From positions 158,891,124 to 158,955,123 of the forward strand of contig NC_135498.1 in the NCBI RefSeq assembly GCF_052857255.1: a DNA stretch of 64,000 bases, read 5' to 3'. The translations under genes were made by a program, and so were the position numbers. The notes under the pieces are model-generated. The model ran no database searches, was not told the DNA's origin, and saw nothing but the letters and a program-made list of their open reading frames with translations. Position 1 is the first letter of the stretch. Each line of letters begins with the position of its first letter. Below are positions 57,365-64,000 of the stretch, in pieces. This DNA comes from Amblyomma americanum (taxonomy: Eukaryota > Arthropoda > Arachnida > Ixodida > Ixodidae).

Positions 57365-58080
57365 TTAGTTTTGGAAGAATTTCATGGAATAAACCAATTA
57401 GAACATCGTGTATTTATCGCTTCTAGGTCAGATTGCAGAAAATTCCTATCAGTGATGCATGTTGTACATCGATAAAGCACACAATCATCAGCAAATAGTC
57501 TGATTCTAGAGGTCAAGCAACTGCGTAAACCATTAATGTAGATGAATACAAGTAATGGTCTAAGTATACTGCCTTGTGGAACTCCCCACACAACATTAGC
57601 ATGACATGACTTAGAGTTGTTAACTGATGTGAACTGAATTCGAGACGAGAAGAAATTTGCTACCCATGCATTAATATTAGAGTGAATGTTAAGTTGTGAA
57701 TGTTTAAGCGACAACCTTTGGTGAGGAATGCGATCAAATGCCTTAGAGAAATCTAAAAATATTACGTCAGCTTGAAAAACAGCGTCATCTTCAAGGTAAT
57801 TGATGCCCTGAGTGTGTATGATATGCTCGAGTAATTTACAAAACTGTACCTGCTACTGCACTGCATAAAACAAACTGTATGCATACTGTATAAACAAGCT
57901 GTACTACATAAAACATGCTGGGCCTATAAGTCTTTTCCTTCAGCTTAAGGATATCATGCCTGAAAGCGCGCACAAGTCGGCAACCTAAGTCAGTCACCTG
58001 TAGCTGTTACAAATGAATTATAAATAAAGCGAAGTGCTCTCTCCTGCATACTTAACCGATCGCCTATGATAGACGGCTAC
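57365..58080 (-). pseudogene. Jockey/CR1-like RT fragment
   Basis: Minus-strand frame of 110 codons (57382-57714): NSKSCHANVVWGVPQGSILR, PLLVFIYINGL, RLFADDCVLYRC (catalytic DD kept). Upstream in another frame is FLDFSKAFDRIPHQRL (~57755-57710). The right part (57860-58080) has no clear frame and may be the element's upstream part or flank. Confidence 0.8.
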
Positions 58081-58199
58081 CTAGGATTCTCATATTTCAA
58101 GAGTTAAACCCAGGCGGATGGAATAAAGTTTTGCAGCGTGAATCGGCTATATAGCTGTTCTGCTGAATGTGCAACAGTCCTCCGTCGTTCCTGGAAGCG

Positions 58200-58275
58200 A
58201 CATCACAAAAAAAAAACTAGCAGAAAAAAAACTCACGCCAATGCGGGACTCGAACCACAGCGGTAACATGGAGAG
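58200..58275 (-). repeat. Partial tRNA-like sequence
   Basis: Minus-strand GTGGTTCGAGTCCCGCATTG is a good B box and T arm, followed by GTGAGTTTTTTTT. The 5' half is not recognisable. Confidence 0.4.
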
Positions 58276-58309
58276 AGTTGCCTCTTCTCCCGATGGAAAA
58301 ATGAATTAA

Positions 58310-58690
58310 TAATAATAATTGGTTTTGGGGGAAAGGAAATGGCGCAGTATCTGTCTCATATATCGTCGAACACCTGAACCGCGCAGTAGGGAAAGGGATA
58401 AAGGAGGGAGTGAAAGAATAAAGGAAGAAAGAGGTGCCCGAGTAGAGGGCTCCGCAATAATTTCGACCACCTGGGGATCTTTAACGTGCATTGACAGCGC
58501 ACAGCACACGGGCGCCTTGTGCTGTGCGATGTCCGTGCACAGTAAAGATCCCCAAGTGGTCAAAATTATAGCGCAGTAACTGTGTCACATATCACAGTGG
58601 ACACCCGCACCGCGCCGTAAAGAAGTTTGTCCACCGAGATATGTGAGAGAGCTACTGCACCATTTCCTTTCCCCAAAATTCAATTGTCAT
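58310..58690. repeat. Inverted pair of SINE 3' ends
   Basis: The centre is near 58516. The left arm reads GACCACCTGGGGATCTTTAA, CGTGCA..GCGCACAGCACACGG. The right arm gives the reverse complement (TGCTGTGCGATGTCCGTGCA, CAGTAAAGATCCCCAAGTGG). Farther out, TGGCGCAGTATCTGTCTCAT on the left pairs with GAGAGAGCTACTGCACCATT on the right. Both arms are the tail of the SINE at 45112-45275 and of the repeat at 24715-24835. Confidence 0.8.
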
Positions 58691-59534
58691 TCCATTTTTC
58701 CTTCGGGAGACGAATCCGCTCTCTCCATGCTACCTCAGCGCATGCGCACCTCCTCTCGCCATTGAAAACAGAAGGAAACAGTGCGGTGCAGGAGGCGAAA
58801 AGTAAAGGCAACGAGAGAAACCCAATAATTGCAAAAACAAGCGCATGTGTTGTAATTGTTGTGGGCATTAAAAATAATGAAGGAATGATGCATGTGCAGC
58901 AATTAATAGCTTTTAAGAATGAGTTCTTCAGTAAGCAGGCGAACTTAAATCGTCGAAACCGCAACTAACTGGACTGCATAATTTGGGCTTTTTAGTAGCC
59001 TCTCTTTCATATAACGGCTGCGAGAAATGTTCTGGGAGAGATATAATGAAAATATTACCAGCAATAAGAAAGCGGAAGTTTTCATGAGAGTTCCACCCCT
59101 AGTTAGGTGATACAAAGTGTGGGGGAAACTGGCGCCACATTTAGGTCAGCCAGTGGGGTGTATATATAGAAGAATAAAATTTTATATTAGTGTCTGGAAT
59201 AGGCCTTAGTGCGTGCGTTCTGTGGCCGCTTGATGATGTCACCCTATTTTTCTTGTCATCACGAGGGTTTTCTGTACTATCTCTGAGTACACAACTAACA
59301 CACGCCACCAGCTCTTCTCGTAGTGGAGCTAGTAAAACTTCCGGCTTAAAATAGACGAGAGACAAAAGACCGAAAGAAGAGTCGCGCGTCGCTAGAACCG
59401 CATCCGCTGAAGTCGCGACGACAGCTTTAGAAACAAATACCGCCGGTGACAATCGGCCTTAGCCATATTTAATGACAATTGGTTTTTGGGGATAGCCATA
59501 TTTGGGATAGGCCCTAAATCCAAGCCACGAACAG
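58691..59534. other. No recognisable gene
   Basis: A minus-strand open stretch at 59141-59452 (103 codons) has no known motif. Nothing else is supported. Confidence 0.45.
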
Positions 59535-59562
59535 TCAGGAAATCCCCATTGAGCTGAGTGCT
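59535..59562. repeat. Left target-site duplication of ORF1-only LINE
   Basis: 28 bp starting TCAGGAAATCCCCATTGAGC, repeated at 61221-61248 with one mismatch. Confidence 0.85.
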
Positions 59563-61220
59563 CCAAGCGACGAACGGACAGGAGAGAGAGAGAAGTTGTA
59601 GGGGAAAGGCAAGGAGGTTAACCAGTAAAATGTTCTCGTTGGCTACTCTGCAATGGAGGAGAGGGATGAGGGGGGCATTAAAGAATAAGAAGAAGTAGAG
59701 AAATGCGGTCCGTAGCAGGCACTACAGGTAATGGCACAAGCACTGTAAGTCACAGGCCGCCGCAGCTGTAGCCTGCACACATTGAGGTCTGCCGACTGCT
59801 GCGACCTGAGTGGAACAGATCGAGGGCACTCCATCACAAGGCAGCGCAGACTCTTCAGTGCCAAGAAAGGCTGCTTGCCGTTGAGGCTGATATTGTTGAT
59901 GACAACGTAAGCATCGGACTTCTCGGAAGGATGAGGCTGGAGGATGCGTTGTGCCAGCTATTGGACAGCTGCAAGCACTGGATTCAACAAATCCAGCATC
60001 TGCAGTGCATTCTGTGCAGCTGGAATGTGCATCATGCTCTAAAGCAGCACATGCACGGCATTCACGATTGGCTTTAGCATTGCAACAACTAGCTCGTCTG
60101 CGACCTGGTCCGGTTTCTGACCTACTACCCGACCAGCAGTAGGTTCAACAAACTGGGTAGCGGTGCTGGGGTTGGTGCTGGGTGCTTCGGAAGCGATGGC
60201 CAAGTCACTTGTTGGTCCCGGTCTTGGACCGGAGTTGACTTGTGCTTGATTAGCAATGAGCTCGGGACTCTGAGTACGCAATACCTGCTTGGTCACTGCG
60301 GGTGTGTGTAGCTCAAGCAGGAATAGCCAAGGCCCGTCTGCGACAGCCGTCTTTGCCTTGCCAGTCATATAGATCCCGATCCTTAAAGTTGTATGCGGAG
60401 GAGGAGGACAGGTTGCGGAAATTCTTGGACGATCCTTTCCAATTCTCGCTGTACATTTAGAAGGCCTGTGACGAGGGCGACGACGTCGTCTTACATTAGT
60501 GGCAGCTCCTCTGTGCGTGGAATTGTCTCTTGTCATTTGATTGATTATCGCCTTTTCCCTTTTCAGGCGAGGACAATCTTTTGAGGCAGCGTCATGAGGG
60601 CCGCGGCAACTGGCACACGGAAGGACTGTTGCCCGGCAAGAATCGCCGCTGTGTGGCTGAGTGCACCGTGGGCACACGATGGAGAAATTGCGCACACTAC
60701 TCACTGTCCTATCTTCATGCATTTCCGGCACTGGAGAGGCTTCGGGACGAAAGGCTTAACTGCATGCCGAAAGTGCCCAACCTTCAGACGTGACTTGCCT
60801 ATTGAAGTGCCTGTGATTGTCGGTGGGAGTATCTGGCACAAATAGGACCGTAAATGCCGATTATCCTCGCTCCGTAGAAACCGTGGACATACTCGACGAT
60901 GACGAGTCCTGACCTTTGCGCAGTCTCCGTTTGGCCTTCTTGCTTAGGACTCTGATGAAGCCGTCGTCAGCCGAATAGTTATCACAGGTGGCCGAGTACA
61001 CCACGGGGCCTGGCTGCTGGCGTCATTCGGGAGGCCAAGACTTTTGCTCTGGGCGGCAGCGGCTGATCGACCGGACTGAAGTTCAACAGGGTCCACTTCC
61101 ATCACCGTCACCAAAAAAGAAACAGTGATTGCATTATAATGTAGTAAATCAGGAAAAAACGGAAGAAGCGAAGGGACGGCGTTCTGCTCCAGAGCCACTT
61201 CATCGTCTTCCTCCCAGCGC
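59563..61220 (-). mobile_element. ORF1-only LINE copy (half-LINE)
   Basis: On minus, from 61200 downward, an ORF1-type protein is recognisable in three frames. There is an N-terminal acidic part (MEVDPVELQSG), a basic SKKAKRRLRKGQDSSSSS stretch (~60940), then a 230-codon frame (60039-60731). That frame carries two zinc knuckles (CPRCTQPHSGDSC, CASCRGPHDAASKDCP), QMTRDNSTHR, an Arg-rich patch and a Pro/Ser linker. A C-terminal helix follows a stop (QNALQMLDLLNPVLAA). No endonuclease or RT exists before the 3' end, which carries a GAGAGAGAGA stretch on plus. The 28-bp duplications on both sides show that this internally deleted form inserted as a unit. The protein would bind LINE RNA; at least two frame changes disable it. 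Confidence 0.8.
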
Positions 61221-61248
61221 TCAGGAAATCCCCATTGAGCGGAGTGCT
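61221..61248. repeat. Right target-site duplication of ORF1-only LINE
   Basis: Partner of 59535-59562, 27 of 28 bases identical. Confidence 0.85.
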
Positions 61249-61309
61249 TTTAAAGCTGCGAGGCTTACCTCTAGTATCCGCATACATGCGGGAGATTTCA
61301 TTTGAAACA

Positions 61310-62350
61310 GGTCAGCGCTAAAAAAAGGCAAACACGGCGAGAGAACGACGACACAAGGGATGAGCGCTACTAACAACTGGTTTTATTCTTCGCTTCAGGG
61401 AAAGGAATTAAATTCTTGTCACATCATATCATGCACACAGCCAGGGGCGTCAACATTTTTTCATATCAAAAATGTTAAGATATATATCTTAACACAGCAA
61501 GCCACAAAGAGCCAGTAATCGACAGCGTGAATAACAGAAAAGGAAAAAGGTAGAAACAAACAGGACTAATAAAAAATAATCAGTTATTTTTTAAACGCGT
61601 CTCAAGAAATGCCCGCTCCGCAGAGAACAACGTTATTGAGGCATCGCTCACACACTGATCTCGTTTTTTGTTTATGTGGAAAGCTTCCAGCAAGACTCTG
61701 GATGTTCTGCTTGCGCTTCTGCCTAGAACCTTAGCCTCGTTAAATCGTGGCACACATTTGCACTCCAGAACATGCGAAACTAAGTTCGCCAGCTTGTCTT
61801 TTACCCTCAAGTTTTTTGCATGTTCCCTTAAACGATCGTTAAGGCAACGCCCCGTCTGCCCGACATAGCACCTTCCGCAGGAAAGGGGGATCATATACAC
61901 CACTCCTAGAGCGCATCCGACATAGGCTACTTCATGTTTAGTTTTGCATCCACGCTCACGTTCGCCGCAAATGCGCGGGCACAGGTTCGCCAGCTTAGTT
62001 GGCGCCGAGAACACAAGTGGCACGTTGTGCCTGCTGGCCACTTTTTTGAGGTTATGCGACACCTTATGTACATAAGGTATCACCTCAGGCATTGTCTGCG
62101 CGCGTTCCGCGACAGCCATTTTTTGTCGGGCACCAGACTTCTTTAGGAGGGTTTCAGCAATGGCCACTATGATCGAGCAAGGGAAGCCTGCAGCCAAAAG
62201 GCGGTTGACGTGATTATTAAAGCTAGCATGCATTTGGTGTGGACACGACCTGCGAAGCGCAGATTCCAGACGAAGCGAAGCAATAGCTCTTTTCACAGTG
62301 TGATGACCCCCATAATGCGCAGGTCCACACGGGACGGAGAGGCAAAGAGA
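61310..62350 (-). mobile_element. Penelope-like element, C-terminal half with GIY-YIG endonuclease
   Basis: A minus-strand frame (62374 to 61580) is open for 264 codons. It covers the end of the RT/thumb (TVKRAIASLRLESALRRSC, NHVNRLLAAGFP, VAIAETLLKK), a linker with CPRICGERERGC, and a GIY-YIG nuclease: VVYMIPLSCGRCYVGQTGR, CLNDRLREHAKN, HVLECKC, FNEAKVLGRS. This order is that of animal Penelope-like elements, which use the GIY-YIG domain for target cleavage. The first ~20 residues upstream of the PLE match come from flanking DNA. The 3' UTR reaches about 61318 (ACGACGACACAAGGGATGAG on plus). 5'-truncated; the nuclease part shows no break. Confidence 0.88.
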
Positions 62351-62715
62351 CACCGTATGGCTCAGTTTAAACAAACAGATATATTCAATAATTATACATG
62401 ATTAAGATTCAGAGGCTGGGGCGTCCGAGCTTACGTGCCGACGACTTCATGGGGGCGATGGAGTGGCTCCGGAGTTGGGCTCGAGCGGTTGCTGGCAGAA
62501 CCTGCACGCCGTCGGGCTTCGGCGCTGAAGGCCCTCTTGGCGAACGATGTCGTCCTGAGCGTCCTTCTTCCGTAATGCTTGTCGATTTTTATATCCTCTT
62601 CTCCCCACACTCCCTAGGGTGAGGACGCCCACGCCGGAGGGGAAGGAGGGGGCTAGGGCTTTCACTTGGGCGCACAAACATACCACCGCACTTATGGTCT
62701 CGCCCCCCTCACGTG
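62351..62715 (-). mobile_element. Candidate LTR with TATA box
   Basis: On minus the sequence runs from TGAGGGGGGCGAGACCATAA (62712 downward) through GATATAAAAATCGAC, a good TATA box (~62590-62604), to a tail with ATAATTATTGAATATATC (~62370-62390). It lies downstream of a gypsy pol tail on the same strand (63640-63999), so it may be that element's 3' LTR. No second LTR is in the window to confirm this. Confidence 0.4.
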
Positions 62716-62768
62716 TTGAGTCCGAGGGAAAGAAGGTTGTCTTCGAGGTAGCGCATAGCGTCGGCTGT

Positions 62769-62885
62769 GGTAAGGCGCGCTCTGGCCCGCTGACAGTTCC
62801 CGCGGGTCACCGGCCTCCGTTCTCCATCCATCAACTGACACTCGCTCCTCAAGGTAAGGCGCGCTCTGGCCCGCTGACAGTTCCC
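62769..62885. repeat. 33-bp direct repeat, period 84
   Basis: GGTAAGGCGCGCTCTGGCCC plus the next 13 bases occurs identically at 62769-62801 and 62853-62885. Confidence 0.85.
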
Positions 62886-63639
62886 TTGTCCTGGGATGTG
62901 CTCGGGAGGGGCCAGGCCCGCCGAAACGAGGCCGCCCCTGGAACCGCCACGGCAATTGGGGAGGATAAAGCCCGTTTCCCCGCGGCGGCGGGTCCGGTTG
63001 GGTCCGGTTGGGCTTAAACCCCTTCGTTCTGGTTGTCACTCTCAAAGAGCATGGCTGGGTAATTGATGATGCCGCTGTCATCTGGGTCCCCGCCTACGCC
63101 GCGCCGTCGAACGCGGAACCTCGTAGCACACACAAGGAACGTCACACTCGCTCACCCTCCAGAAGAATGTTCTCCGAACATTTGAGTCTATGCAGCTCCC
63201 CATGTCTTTCTGAATCGCCTCGCACAGTGCGTCCGACAAAACACTTTTCGCTGCACTCAACACCACTGCACAACACCATATGCCTCCGCTGTCATAACTG
63301 GCGTCTCCAGGGGCAGCACTGATCTTCTTTTACAGATAAACATGAAACTCAGCACCCAAGCCTCTCCTTTCTAGTCCAAACTGGACGAAATAAATTTACC
63401 ACAGTTACAAAGGAGCTCCCACTTCTAGCACGATCACGGCACAGACAAAAATATAGATAACGAAAGGAAGTAGGGCAGGTTCTGCATGCGCTCCGCATGC
63501 TCTCCTGTGAAGGTGTTACTTAATGACAGAAAGGTTTAACTACCAACTCCGATAACTTAACACATACGCATATAGCAATGTTATGAGCTGCGGCATTACA
63601 CAATTCTAACCAGTTCACAACTCCGCTCTGTTTACGCCA
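62886..63639. other. Mostly uncharacterised; short RNase H-like LINE remnant
   Basis: At 63050-63115 (+) AAVIWVPAYAAPSNAEPR recalls the VPAHxGIxGNExAD RNase H block of LINEs, without any other domain. Nothing else is recognised. Confidence 0.3.
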
Positions 63640-63999
63640 TTAGTCCGACTTAGCTTTCCGATTTCGCAGCGGATATCGGCCGTCATGAGTCATACTAAGT
63701 AAGTCTGTGTCCCTTTTTCTGCTTTGGGACTCGCGAGGGCTCGTGGCAGGAGCCACTCCTGGCGTTATCTGCGCGGCAACCTCGCGCGCTTCTTCTTCTA
63801 GCAATGCATGAAGTAAATCCGGTGGCATTCCGGCCGTCACCTCTGGCGCCTGCCGAACAAATGCAGGTGAGGGCGTTTCTTGCGAACTATCTGCGCGCTC
63901 CGCTTCACTTCTGTCCCCATCAAAATCCGCGCTTTCCCTTTCCTCATTTCGTGAATACTGAACCGGAGCCGACTTGAGGCGATTTGCGTGTATCCTTAT
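63640..63999 (-). pseudogene. LTR-retrotransposon pol C-terminus, partial at window edge
   Basis: Open on minus from the right edge to the stop at 63640-63642. It begins IRIHANRLKSAPVQYS, like the HVNRLKP end of integrase chromo-type modules. An acidic linker (EERESADFDGDRSEAERADS) follows and it ends GRYPLRNRKAKSD. The latter resembles the YxLRxR ending common in gypsy Pol proteins. No break is seen in the visible 119 codons, but the remainder is outside the window, so it may be intact or not. Confidence 0.65.
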
Positions 64000-64000
64000 C

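Noticed and set aside
59141..59452. 103-codon minus-strand frame
   Set aside because: No recognisable domain; next to a TATATATAG word but no further evidence of a gene.

Overview
The window looks like nuclear DNA of a hard tick (Ixodidae). The evidence is the mix of non-LTR elements of tick type, a Penelope-like element, tRNA-headed short interspersed repeats, Ty3/gypsy elements, and one exon of a host GMC oxidoreductase. I cannot name the genus. Nothing looks bacterial: there are no operons, and almost every protein-like stretch is a piece of a retroelement, usually broken by frameshifts or stops.

Host content is very small. There is one terminal exon of a glucose-dehydrogenase-like (GMC family) gene at 6309-6609 (+), and one structurally intact intron-containing tRNA-Ile(UAU) gene at 3502-3593 (-). 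The tRNA gene sits in a tandem array with two decayed copies.

Layout. 1-3205: a decayed LINE ORF1 joined to a tRNA-Ile fragment, then two head-to-tail truncated LINE copies flanked by ~100-bp direct repeats. 3205-9920: tRNA-Ile cassettes, a SINE, a LINE tail, the GMC exon, then empty sequence. 9920-12806: a 2.9-kb inverted duplication. 12806-14400: microsatellites and SINEs. 16.9-28 kb: decayed RTE LINE, gypsy integrase, a TTACTACC motif element, a CACGTG-rich inverted-repeat element, and two LINE 3' ends converging on a CCAT/CCGT array. 30.4 kb: a small element with 32-bp terminal inverted repeats around a tRNA-like core. 32.8-41.5 kb: an old gypsy element carrying a hairpin insertion and a minus-strand CR1/jockey-like LINE, itself interrupted by a MITE. 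46.0-53.5 kb: the best preserved element, a gypsy retrotransposon with both ~165-bp LTRs, gag, protease, RT, RNase H and integrase. It is broken by a few frameshifts and by an inserted I-clade LINE whose 579-codon frame is open. 53.5-64 kb: LINE fragments, a MITE, a nearly whole RTE ORF2, an inverted SINE pair, an ORF1-only LINE copy with 28-bp target duplications, a GIY-YIG Penelope-like element, a candidate LTR, and the tail of another gypsy pol at the right edge.

No element here looks fully autonomous. The least explained structures are the 2.9-kb inverted duplication, the ~100-bp direct repeats around two unrelated LINEs, the ORF1-only LINE, and the short-motif elements. All similarity statements come from reading and aligning by eye, so boundaries marked approximate may be off by tens of bases.
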